DNA of 26,003 bases from CAZAOA01 sp964486765 (lineage in GTDB: Bacteria > Patescibacteriota > UBA1384 > XYA2-FULL-43-10), in contig CAZAOA010000013.1 of NCBI GenBank assembly GCA_964486765.1, positions 1 through 26,003 of the forward strand. Direction: 5' to 3'. Both the position numbers and the translations under genes were made by a program. How positions within the stretch are numbered: the first letter of the stretch is position 1; the number at the start of each line of letters is the position of its first letter. A model generated the notes under the pieces. That model ran no database searches. It was not told the origin of the DNA and was given only the letters and a program-made list of their open reading frames with translations. Positions 12,794-20,415 of this stretch are shown here, piece after piece.

Positions 12794-15207
12794 AAACAAG
12801 CAACAAAAAAATATTAGAAAAAAGCAAAAAATTACTTCCATTCATAGTGCTAATTATTTTGTCGTTGATACCAGCGATATTTACAAGTGGAAGGTTGAAT
12901 GTTGGGGGTGACGTCATGATATTTTTGGACGAAACCGTACTTGCAAAAAAATATCTATTCCAATGGATAGTCAATGAGTCTAATGGGAAATACCTCTCGA
13001 CATCTTACTACGCACTTTTCGGTTTTTATAAGTTTTTAAGCATGTTTAATTTAGACATATATCAGATTGCTTCAGTTCTAATATTTTCCCTAAATTTTAT
13101 TGCTGGATTAGCGATATGGAAGCTAGCAAAAGTGTTTGTTCATGATGAAAAAGGCTATGTATATTTTATTCCAATAACTTTTTACATCTTTTCTCCAGCA
13201 CTGTTCAACGGGTGGCACTACAGTATAATTTATGCCTTTATACCTTGGTTTATTTATCTGACTTTTAAGGTCATAAAAAATAAATCGATTGGCAAGCTCG
13301 ATGTTTTTTATTTTGCATTAATAATACTTTTTTCATCTACCGAATTACCTAACCCCAAATACATTTTTCACTTAGCAGTGGTATTTATTGTATCGATAAT
13401 TATATCGTTAGTTGTAAAATTGCTTACATGGAAAGACATAAAACCGATGATAGCAAAATTATCGCTAATCATGTTGCTTTGCGCATATCTGATTGTTCCA
13501 CTTGGGTATTTTGCAATGAATTATTCGCCAGATCAATATGGGGTTCACATCAGGGAAAACTACTCTGATGAGGGGAAAATGATGAACGCTGGAGTAGACA
13601 CTATTGATAGGGTATTGAAATTACATCAAGATTTCATATTTATCAATCGTGTCCCTGCCAAAGCATATAACACGAATATATTTCTTAAAATGATTGGTTA
13701 TGTTTTCATATTTATTATTATATTTAGTTTGTCCAAATTTGAGAAACTGCCACCATTGCAAAAAAAGTTACGGCTAGTATTGCTTTCGGCATTGCTTATA
13801 TATATATTTTTCTCTGCAGGTCCCAACCCACCATTTGGTTATATATATGAGGAACTAGTTTCGAGATTTAATCTTCTCGCATTTTTGAGAACTACCGGAG
13901 GTGGGGTTTTCTTCCTTTCCGTTTTCTATTCAATGTTTTTATTTCTATTTGTATCGGATCTTAAAAAAAATAAATTATTATTCACTATCATAATCCTTTT
14001 GACTATAATTGGTGTTGGACATCCTTTCGTTACTGGTGAATACTATAAAAACTATAACAATGTAAGTAAGTTCACTGATCGAACTCAATACGGGTTTAAG
14101 ATACCGGAAGAATACACCCGGGTCAAAGAATTGCTAGAAGATAAGAGGCTTGACGCTAAAATATTTTATCCAAATTCTAAACTAGTTTATATCCATACAT
14201 CGTGGGGGTTCTTTGGGCCGATTATTTATAATTTTTATTTCCCTAATCAAAACATCAGTTATGATAAAATCTACAGTACTCTCGAGAATCACAATATTGG
14301 GTATGTTTTGATCGATAATTCAATAATCGAAAAAGCTAATTTTGACACCGTTGCTGATAAGATAACTATTTTGAAAGATAATTTTATCGATCTTGCCAAC
14401 TATTCGAGAGAGAAATATCTGCCACATATCTATAGCGCAAGTAAAATAATTGTATCTGAATTAGATTTAGAAGAACTTTCATCAATGACGAATGAAGAAA
14501 ATAACCAGTTGCGCGATATTGTATTGCTTAAAAATCAAAACATTGGAAAAAACATTACAGATAGTCCTGACCCATATCAACTTCCCGATATCGAATATAA
14601 AAAAATTAACATAACAAAATATAAAGTTGTTATTCATGGAGCAAGGGGGGAGTTCCCTCTTGTATTTAGTGAATCATTTCATCCGGGGTGGAAAGTTTAT
14701 ATAATGCCTCAAAATAATGACTCTCATGCCGATAACCGTGATCTAAATGAGAGACTAAGTAAATATGTCACTTTGCCGAATAATGAGGAAGACCAGGCCA
14801 CGAAAGAGACATTGATGTCATTTATCAGCGAAGGTCAGATATCTGATCTCGGGTCTAATGATGAGCTAGATTTTGTTTCAAAAAAATATCAAGGAACTAT
14901 TCAAAATGACAATTTAGATAACGGTAGTATAGCAGATACTTGGGGCAAAGAGAGCATCAGTGATTCTGATCATATTATGGTGAACGGTTATGCAAATGCG
15001 TGGATGGTAGACCCCGACGAAATTTGTGGAAAAGAGGGTAGATGTATTGAAAATGAAGATAGCCATGATATAAAGCTGATTATAGAATTTTTACCTCAGA
15101 GGATATTTTATTTGAGTTTATCCGTTTCTTTACTCGTTGCCCTTTCAATTTTGGGTTGGATTGTTTATTGTTTCATAAATAGTCAAAGAAAGGTGAAGAT
15201 TGAATAA
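12790..15207 (+). CDS. Giant GT-C-like membrane protein (paralogue 1)
   Basis: An 805-aa protein with about eleven hydrophobic helices in residues 10-430, an extracytoplasmic C-terminal half, and a last helix near 780-800. The early loop 'GGDVMIFLD' carries acidic residues expected at a GT-C active site. The C-terminal domain has 'SESFHPGWKVYI' (about 627) and 'NGYANAWMVDPDE' (about 732), matching 'LESFHSGWKL' and 'FGYANQWTVDSD' in the protein at 20416-22464, so the two are paralogues. It resembles the polyprenyl-phosphate-sugar-dependent GT-C transferases (arabinofuranosyltransferase or YfhO-like), acting outside the membrane. Between the two motifs lies an acidic, Asn/Asp/Ser-rich stretch about 78 residues longer than in the paralogue. 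Confidence 0.7.
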   Translation: MKTSNKKILEKSKKLLPFIVLIILSLIPAIFTSGRLNVGGDVMIFLDETVLAKKYLFQWIVNESNGKYLSTSYYALFGFYKFLSMFNLDIYQIASVLIFSLNFIAGLAIWKLAKVFVHDEKGYVYFIPITFYIFSPALFNGWHYSIIYAFIPWFIYLTFKVIKNKSIGKLDVFYFALIILFSSTELPNPKYIFHLAVVFIVSIIISLVVKLLTWKDIKPMIAKLSLIMLLCAYLIVPLGYFAMNYSPDQYGVHIRENYSDEGKMMNAGVDTIDRVLKLHQDFIFINRVPAKAYNTNIFLKMIGYVFIFIIIFSLSKFEKLPPLQKKLRLVLLSALLIYIFFSAGPNPPFGYIYEELVSRFNLLAFLRTTGGGVFFLSVFYSMFLFLFVSDLKKNKLLFTIIILLTIIGVGHPFVTGEYYKNYNNVSKFTDRTQYGFKIPEEYTRVKELLEDKRLDAKIFYPNSKLVYIHTSWGFFGPIIYNFYFPNQNISYDKIYSTLENHNIGYVLIDNSIIEKANFDTVADKITILKDNFIDLANYSREKYLPHIYSASKIIVSELDLEELSSMTNEENNQLRDIVLLKNQNIGKNITDSPDPYQLPDIEYKKINITKYKVVIHGARGEFPLVFSESFHPGWKVYIMPQNNDSHADNRDLNERLSKYVTLPNNEEDQATKETLMSFISEGQISDLGSNDELDFVSKKYQGTIQNDNLDNGSIADTWGKESISDSDHIMVNGYANAWMVDPDEICGKEGRCIENEDSHDIKLIIEFLPQRIFYLSLSVSLLVALSILGWIVYCFINSQRKVKIE

Positions 15208-16702
15208 AAAATACATACTAATACTTATAATATTTGCAGTTGCCTTATTGACAGGGAGAAATTTTGATTTCGACAGCAGCAAAGAAAAAGAACTCATGAA
15301 ACAGATTAATTCACTCCAAAAACAATTTTCAAGAAATACGGAGATTGGGGCTGGGGAAGAGTCGGCTGTTGTGAAGCTTGGGTCCAATACTGAACCTAAT
15401 CAATATTATAGGATATTCTACAATCTACAATCTACATACCAATCCGATTCAGACAAAGAATCCTTAATTTCATTAGAATTGTATGTAGAAACAAAATATG
15501 ATTCACAATTTGTTGATAAGGTAACAATTGTCGAGGGTGAAAAGCTTTATAATCGCGAAATTATATTTAAATCAGAGGGTCGGGCAGACGAGATTAGGTT
15601 AGTGAAAAAGACAGAGAGTTACGGAGGGATAGTAACAATAGGGGGCGTAAAGTGCTATCATCTGTCTGAAAATCCACAACAATTGCAGCAAACTTTAATT
15701 GGTATAGAAGGAGAAAAGGTTTTTGATGCTAGTGTGGATGATTCAAGCTCTGCTAATAAATTTAAATCAAAAGATCAATTTATTGGTTCAATAATTACCC
15801 CAAAATCAGATTTTATAAGCGGAATTGATTTTCGAATGAAGACAATAGGAAGTGGAGGTGAAAATAATTATAGTGTAATCATCTGTAATGTCGACGAAGA
15901 GGGCAACCCATTGACAACAGAAATCATTTCCAGATACTATTTTGCACAAAATTATCTACAAAATCTTCGGATAGGAGTGGGCTTGTATCATTTCCCGATC
16001 TCCGCCGAAGTTGAAAAAAATAACAATTATTTTATTGGTATTAGCAACCATGATGTAAACTTCAATTTGTTCAATACTCTTGCAGTATATGGAAGCGAGA
16101 ACATAGACCCTGACAATAATTTATCTAAAATAGTTTATGAAGATGGGAAATTGAAAGAAATTGGCAAACTCTATTATCGAATATATGAGCCCATGGGAAA
16201 TACATTAAGTGATAGTGTTTTAAGTAATGCTATTATCCAAGATGTTGGAGGAACAGTTGGCTTCTATGACTATAGTATGTCGGGACAACCAAGGGACATT
16301 GCTGATATTTATTCTGTGGAAAATGGAGGGACAAATGAAATTTATTTCGATAACAGTTATTCGGGACTGGTTGCAAGCACCGAGAATAATCTCGCATTTA
16401 TATATAAGTTTGATTCTGGACACCCGATTGATCGAGCAAAAATAGAGTTGAGCCAAGTTTCTCACGCAGTTGTAGATAGTCTGGTTTATTATTCAATAGA
16501 TGGGACTAGCTGGAGCGAAATTGAGGTTGAGAAGAGAGACTCGTCTAGCACAGGTTCATTTTCGGAGGTAATTGATGTTTCAAGAAAGTCAAATAGTCTT
16601 TACGTAAAAATAACTTATAATAATGAGGATAAGCAGTATCGCGAGCTTAAAATATTTGGAATCCAGGCTCTTAATGTTCATATGGATCTTTTTTTACCAT
16701 GA
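15200..16702 (+). CDS. Secreted or membrane-anchored beta-rich protein, unknown
   Basis: A 500-aa protein that I do not recognise. It starts with a basic tip and one hydrophobic helix (KKYILILIIFAVALLTG), a signal peptide or signal anchor; no lipobox Cys is visible. A short charged coil (EKELMKQINSLQKQFSR) follows, then long stretches of alternating strand pattern with many Gly, Asn and Ser (FIGSIITPKSDFISGIDFRM; ENNYSVIICNVDEEGNP; NNNYFIGISNHDVNFNLF), like extracellular jelly-roll or carbohydrate-binding domains. A segment near 400-485 (AKIELSQVSHAVVDSLVYYS; SLYVKITYNNEDKQYRELKI) resembles discoidin/F5-8C-type domains. The start is TTG at 15200 with AGGTG upstream, overlapping the previous gene. 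Its position after the GT-C-like gene suggests a surface partner. Confidence 0.6.
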   Translation: MNKKYILILIIFAVALLTGRNFDFDSSKEKELMKQINSLQKQFSRNTEIGAGEESAVVKLGSNTEPNQYYRIFYNLQSTYQSDSDKESLISLELYVETKYDSQFVDKVTIVEGEKLYNREIIFKSEGRADEIRLVKKTESYGGIVTIGGVKCYHLSENPQQLQQTLIGIEGEKVFDASVDDSSSANKFKSKDQFIGSIITPKSDFISGIDFRMKTIGSGGENNYSVIICNVDEEGNPLTTEIISRYYFAQNYLQNLRIGVGLYHFPISAEVEKNNNYFIGISNHDVNFNLFNTLAVYGSENIDPDNNLSKIVYEDGKLKEIGKLYYRIYEPMGNTLSDSVLSNAIIQDVGGTVGFYDYSMSGQPRDIADIYSVENGGTNEIYFDNSYSGLVASTENNLAFIYKFDSGHPIDRAKIELSQVSHAVVDSLVYYSIDGTSWSEIEVEKRDSSSTGSFSEVIDVSRKSNSLYVKITYNNEDKQYRELKIFGIQALNVHMDLFLP

Positions 16703-17025
16703 TAAAATTATTTGAAAAATTTGTAAAAAATCAGTTGGATTATATCAATTTTGGTTTTGTAATTGCCACAATTGTGTTGGGGATGTACTTAAACTGGAGA
16801 ACAGGAAATATTGTCTTTCTAGTCCTTATAGTTTTAGAGATAATTAATCCTATTAAAACTAAAATACTAATATACAGTAGCCTCGTTTTGATATTTTTTA
16901 TCCCCATTAGTCAAATGGCAAAAAAACCTGATTTTGCAGAAGATTTAGGGATTGCTATATATGCAATCTTAATTATATTGTTTATCCGGTTGGTGCGAGC
17001 TATACGACGCGAGAAGATGGAATAA
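16699..17025 (+). CDS. Small membrane protein, unknown
   Basis: A 108-aa protein with three hydrophobic segments (about 17-32, 37-65 with a break at Pro-Ile-Lys, and 83-98) and a basic tail (RAIRREKME). No family is recognised. It overlaps the secreted-protein gene by ATGA and probably works with it or with the GT-C-like protein, but that is inference from position only. Confidence 0.6.
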   Translation: MIKLFEKFVKNQLDYINFGFVIATIVLGMYLNWRTGNIVFLVLIVLEIINPIKTKILIYSSLVLIFFIPISQMAKKPDFAEDLGIAIYAILIILFIRLVRAIRREKME

Positions 17026-17069
17026 AAAGTGGCTTGTTTGTGACAAATAATCACTCAAATTAATAAAAT

Positions 17070-17492
17070 ATGTCTAAAAAAATTCGTACTGCAAGTTCAA
17101 TTGCATCTTTACCCATAAAGTTAATAATAAAATACTGGGAACTAATATCGATAGTCATCGTCCTAATCATATACCTAGTACTATATTATTCGAAGTTCCA
17201 TCTTTACCAACATCAAATTAACCCTGACGCACTATCGTATATTGGTATTGCCCAGAAGTTCTCAAATGGAGATTTTAAAGATGCGCTAAATTCATATTGG
17301 CCACCAATGCTATCGTTTAGTGAGCTTACAGGTTGGCTTGAAGAGTACAACTTTATGAGACCTTATCAAACTCTGGACTATGATACTCCTTTTGAGTATT
17401 ATCTAAAGACACTAAAGATTAACAATAATTTGTTACCGATGTACTCCATAGACTGGATAAAAATAAATTTACCAGCTATCTTGGCAATATGA
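17070..17492 (+). pseudogene. Chimeric ORF: GT-C glycosyltransferase N-terminus joined to integrase-type transposase C-terminus
   Basis: The 140 residues come from two unrelated families. Residues 1-81 have a membrane helix (ISIVIVLIIYLVLYYSKF) and 'NPDALSYIGIAQKFSNGDFK...NSYWPPML', the first loop of ArnT/PMT-like GT-C transferases, whose catalytic Asp sits in this loop. From about residue 84 the sequence becomes 'ELTGWLEEYNFMRPYQTLDY' and 'TPFEYYLKTL...LLPMYS', the last part of an integrase-core (rve) transposase of the IS481/IS3 type. The rest of both genes is missing. The likely history is insertion of an IS into the glycosyltransferase gene followed by deletion. The frame remains open and overlaps the acyltransferase start by ATGA, so it may still be translated as a coupling leader. 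Confidence 0.7.
17316..17465 (+). mobile_element. Remnant of an IS481/IS3-like transposase (C-terminal end)
   Basis: This is the transposase-derived part of the chimeric ORF: 'WLEEYNFMRPYQTLDYDTP' is the typical end of the rve domain, with Asn, Arg-Pro and Gln-x-Leu-x-Tyr spaced as in IS481 and IS3 transposases, and 'LLPMYS' resembles the family tail. No terminal inverted repeats or target duplication were found by eye. Limits are approximate. Confidence 0.6.
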
Positions 17493-18643
17493 GAAAAATC
17501 ATTGTAATACCACAGATACCAAAAAGGTTTTATTCGTTAGACGTCGTCAGAGGCATAGCCGCCTTTGGTGTCGTTCTGTGGCATTGGCAACATTTTTATT
17601 ATATAGGTACGGTCAACTATCTCTCAGCTGTCAAGTCACAACCATTTTATCAAATATTATTTCTATTTTATGAACATGGTGCGTACGGAGTATATTTATT
17701 TTTTTCTCTTTCTGGCTTTATTTTCTATTGGCTGTATTCCGAGCCAATTAATAAGAAAAAAATAACTGGGAAAGAATTTTTTATCTTAAGATTTTCAAGG
17801 CTCTACCCCCTTCATTTTTTAACTCTAATGTTTGTATTGTTGGTCCAGGTCTATTCAAAACATCTGACCGGAAGCTACAGCGTTTATGCTATTAATGATT
17901 TATGGCACTTTGTACTCAACATCTTGTTTATTTCGCATTGGGGTTTCCAGCAAGGACCATCTTTTAATGCGCCAGTATGGTCAGTATCAGTCGAGGTATT
18001 GCTATATATATTGTTTTTCATTTTTGCGAGCAGAAACATACATTCCTTGTTATTCGTAGCTGCTGTGATTTTCGGTAGCTATTTTGTTAGTTCGATGCCA
18101 CCAGAAATATTAAATGGCATATTCTGTTTTTATGCCGGTGGTGCAGTGTATTTGCTATATAAACAATTAATTAAGAAATATGATCTTAAAATCCTTCTCT
18201 CAATATTCATCCCTATAACACTAATGTTATGGTCTGTAAGCATAACTGAAGTAAAACTAAGAACAATTCAGTACCACTTGGGTAATATGTCTGAATTAAT
18301 ATTTTCTCATAAATTTGTATATTCAATTTATGGTAATTTTGCCTTCATATTCCTTTTTCCAATCACAATATTAACTTTGGTTCTTTTTGAAACTTACAGA
18401 GGTAGATTCGGCAAACGACTAAAAATAATAGGCGATATAAGTTATTCAGTATATCTTTGGCACTTTCCGTTGCAACTTACATTCATCTTAGCCATGCCTT
18501 TTTTGAATATCACACACGATTTTTTTTACTTGAAAAGATCACTATTAATATTTTATATCATGCTGATTGCGATCTCATATATAAGTTTTAACTATTTCGA
18601 GCGACCTGCCCAAAAATTGATCAGAGAACGCCTAATTAAGTGA
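17489..18643 (+). CDS. Acyltransferase 3 family (OafA/YrhL-like) membrane O-acyltransferase
   Basis: A 384-aa protein with about ten membrane helices. 'RFYSLDVVRGIAAFGVVLWHW' spans residues 13-33 (in parts: RFYSLDVVRG, IAAFGVVLWHW) and holds the family R21 and the proposed catalytic H32. 'GVYLFFSLSGFIFYW' and 'RFSRLYPLHFLTL' are the next two family motifs, 'FNAPVWSVSVEVLLYILF' the central Ser/Glu motif, and 'YSVYLWHFPLQ' the late one; it ends 'YFERPAQKL'. The family moves acetyl or other acyl groups across the membrane onto sugars, so it should O-acylate the glycan made here. There is no SGNH domain. Its start overlaps the chimeric ORF by ATGA. Confidence 0.9.
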   Translation: MRKIIVIPQIPKRFYSLDVVRGIAAFGVVLWHWQHFYYIGTVNYLSAVKSQPFYQILFLFYEHGAYGVYLFFSLSGFIFYWLYSEPINKKKITGKEFFILRFSRLYPLHFLTLMFVLLVQVYSKHLTGSYSVYAINDLWHFVLNILFISHWGFQQGPSFNAPVWSVSVEVLLYILFFIFASRNIHSLLFVAAVIFGSYFVSSMPPEILNGIFCFYAGGAVYLLYKQLIKKYDLKILLSIFIPITLMLWSVSITEVKLRTIQYHLGNMSELIFSHKFVYSIYGNFAFIFLFPITILTLVLFETYRGRFGKRLKIIGDISYSVYLWHFPLQLTFILAMPFLNITHDFFYLKRSLLIFYIMLIAISYISFNYFERPAQKLIRERLIK

Positions 18644-18926
18644 GTGACATAGTTATTGTTTTAGCTAACTGGGCATTAAAATAGCTACTACGGAGTTGCG
18701 TACGGCAGTTTGGTTGTTGTGTTAGTAGCAGTAGGCATTGACGAACTCAATGAAATCGTGGTCGTTTAGACGGACGATGCAGCCCGCGATGTACGGTTCG
18801 ATCTTTAGTACATTTATTTATATTTTACGCTTTATAGCATTCGGGTGTTCAGGTTATTGTCTCGAGATAACCAGCCATGTTGCTCTGTGGATAATATAGA
18901 TGATAGTAATAAATAAAGGATAGAAA
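18644..18926. other. Gap between acyltransferase and truncated oxidoreductase
   Basis: No complete gene is seen. The middle (about 18690-18805) is richer in G+C than the flanks and carries the C-terminal-like fragment described separately. The right part (from about 18806) is AT-rich, with a small imperfect hairpin GGTTAT/ATAACC at 18854-18874. No terminator with a T run follows the acyltransferase. Confidence 0.4.
18722..18817 (-). pseudogene. GC-rich C-terminal gene fragment, unknown
   Basis: A minus-strand frame of 31 codons ends in TAA and encodes '...KIEPYIAGCIVRLNDHDF' and 'IEFVNAYCY'. It has no usable start codon before the upstream stop, and its codons (ATC, GTC, GAC, TAC, GCG, GGC) are unlike the AT-ending codons of nearby genes but like the two GC-rich islets. 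I read it as the last piece of a lost foreign gene; chance cannot be excluded at this length. I do not recognise the peptide. Confidence 0.3.
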
Positions 18927-19097
18927 ATGCAGAGGCAAAAGAAGAAAAAAGTTGTAATAATCGGTGCTGGTCCAGCTGGTCTATCAGCTGGATTGGAGTT
19001 GTCAAAGAACGGATATATTGTCGAGATAATTGAATCAAAAAAACAAAGAAGAAGTAAAATAATCAAAAATTCGTATAATCTTCACGGCACGTATTGA
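18927..19097 (+). pseudogene. Truncated FAD/NAD(P)-binding oxidoreductase (N-terminal 56 aa)
   Basis: A frame too short to be an intact enzyme but with a clear start: AAGGA upstream and ATG at 18927. It encodes 'KKVVIIGAGPAGLSAGLELS' then 'KNGYIVEIIESKK', a complete beta-alpha-beta dinucleotide-binding unit (GxGPAG) of the FAD-dependent amine-oxidase/desaturase-like family often found in glycan clusters. After residue about 40 the family sequence (usually a GG-rich second motif) is lost and it stops at TGA 19095-19097. The remainder is not found before or after the GHMP kinase islet, so most of the gene was deleted or replaced. The breakpoint lies near 19045, about 100 nt before the islet promoter. 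Confidence 0.75.
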
Positions 19098-19149
19098 TCT
19101 GTAAATATGGTACCGTAGTACTTGCAAAATGTAAGCACGTAAAAAATAC

Positions 19150-19178
19150 TTGACAGAGACAGTATATAAATATACGAT
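19150..19178 (+). promoter_or_regulatory. Strong promoter of the GHMP kinase islet, with palindrome in the spacer
   Basis: TTGACA (19150-19155), a 17-nt spacer and TACGAT (19173-19178) make a strong sigma-70-type promoter. The spacer and -10 region contain GTATAT-AA-ATATAC (19162-19175), a 6-bp inverted repeat that could be an operator. The gene starts about 36 nt after the -10 box. Confidence 0.7.
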
Positions 19179-19214
19179 AACGGAATTCAAACAACACAAC
19201 TCGGAGGCGCCTCA

Positions 19215-20333
19215 ATGCACATATCTCTTTCTGCCCCATCAGATGTTTCCGGAATGTTGTACGCCAGTACAACGTCGTTACGTGTCTGCGATGTTGGTGG
19301 ATGGAGAGACATCGAGATTGCCAAGAGAGTGGGCAGGCCGAACCACGTGTTCAACATCGCTGTGCTATCCCGTCGATATGGGCAAGCAGCATCCAAGTTT
19401 CGCGGTATTGACACGCTTCTTGCCCACAAAGTGCGAAGTAACGGTTATGGGGTTGTTGAGATGATCGCCGATGATGAGTCTTTCGACAGAACCGTCAAGA
19501 TCCCTGACCTCGTTTCGGGCAGCTATGACAATTCTAGCTTGCTTGCCGCAACGATGTCGATGTTGCCATGGAGCGAGCTAGGTGACCATCATGATATCAA
19601 GATGTTCACGATGAGTCCGGTGGAGCCGGGTGCATCGATGGGGACCAGTGGATCAGTATCGGTTGGTCAGCTTCGAGCCATGAACAAGTTAATCCGGGTC
19701 AGTGGCAAAGGATTCACTCCGGATGAAATTGCCGACATGGCTTGGCGTGCAGCCACTGAGAAGGTCGGGATGGAGGCTGGAACCCAGGATGAATGGTCCG
19801 CTGCTTACTCGGATGGTTTCTCGCTCATGGAGATTGACTTTCCGACAACTAAGAGGCGCGGGCTCGTCATTGATCGGGAGTACGAGCGTACTCTCGAGAG
19901 CTGTCTGATAACGGTGGTGGTGGGTCAGCATGACAGTTCTAGTATGCACAAGAAAGTAAAAGAAGGCCTAGCAGACAAGGGCCCCGACTGTGAACAGCTA
20001 TCTGCGTTCGACGGCCTTGCCCGGAGGGCGTTCGACTGCATTAGTCAAAGAGGTAGCGTCGAGGAGTTGGGCGAGATTTGCTGGCTCAACACTAGGGCAC
20101 AGGAAGGTCTTCATCCCGAGCTGGTTGGCCCCCATCACACAGTCGTTATTGAGTGGGCCCAAAAGTCCGGGGGATTTATCGCTCCGAAAATCAATGGAGC
20201 AGGAGGAGTTGGGGGCTCGGTCAGTCTATGGTTCGCAAGCCCCGAAGATGTTAGGCGCTTCTTCGAGTCCAATAAGAAAGAGATGGCAGAGTTGGGCTTT
20301 AAGTGCTACGAGCACCAGATTGCCCATTGCTAG
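19215..20333 (+). CDS. GHMP family sugar kinase (HddA/fucokinase-like), GC-rich islet
   Basis: A 372-aa kinase. All three GHMP motifs can be placed: 'RVCDVGGWRD' (23-32), the equivalent of the R-x-D/S-x-x-GGW-x-D motif of heptose-7-phosphate and fucose kinases; 'PVEPGASMGTSGSVSVGQL' (135-153), the Gly/Ser-rich ATP loop; and 'KINGAGGVGG' (325-334). 'MAWRAATEKVGMEAGTQDEW' near 185-205 matches the helix of HddA-like kinases (usually ending G-x-Q-D-Q/x). It should phosphorylate a sugar or sugar phosphate; which one is not known. GGAGG lies 7 nt before the ATG, within the palindrome GAGGCGCCTC. Near half G+C (29 of 60 in the line starting 19681) against 19 of 60 in the line starting 14341. It has its own promoter and terminator. 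Confidence 0.72.
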   Translation: MHISLSAPSDVSGMLYASTTSLRVCDVGGWRDIEIAKRVGRPNHVFNIAVLSRRYGQAASKFRGIDTLLAHKVRSNGYGVVEMIADDESFDRTVKIPDLVSGSYDNSSLLAATMSMLPWSELGDHHDIKMFTMSPVEPGASMGTSGSVSVGQLRAMNKLIRVSGKGFTPDEIADMAWRAATEKVGMEAGTQDEWSAAYSDGFSLMEIDFPTTKRRGLVIDREYERTLESCLITVVVGQHDSSSMHKKVKEGLADKGPDCEQLSAFDGLARRAFDCISQRGSVEELGEICWLNTRAQEGLHPELVGPHHTVVIEWAQKSGGFIAPKINGAGGVGGSVSLWFASPEDVRRFFESNKKEMAELGFKCYEHQIAHC

Positions 20334-20351
20334 TTGTCGTTATCGTACATG

Positions 20352-20386
20352 GCCCTGAACCCTACGTGGTTCGGGGCTCGTTTTTT
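20352..20386 (+). terminator. Intrinsic terminator of the GHMP kinase gene
   Basis: GCCCTGAACC (20352-20361) pairs with GGTTCGGGGC (20368-20377), ten pairs with one G-T wobble, around a CTACGT loop, followed by TCG and six T (20381-20386). It is about 20 nt after the stop codon. Confidence 0.9.
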
Positions 20387-20415
20387 AGGCAATAATCTGT
20401 TAAAATAGCTTCGTA

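Noticed and set aside
17040..17069. Promoter-like GTGACA-N18-TAAAAT before the chimeric ORF.
   Set aside because: The -10 box touches the ATG, so transcription would begin inside the coding sequence; it cannot serve this start in the normal way.
18854..18874. Short hairpin GGTTAT/ATAACC in the gap after the acyltransferase.
   Set aside because: Only about six pairs, a large loop and no T run; too weak to call a terminator or operator.
19990..20358. Plus-strand 122-codon frame within the kinase gene.
   Set aside because: It is an alternative frame of the GHMP kinase, Ser/Arg-rich and without motifs or a ribosome-binding site.
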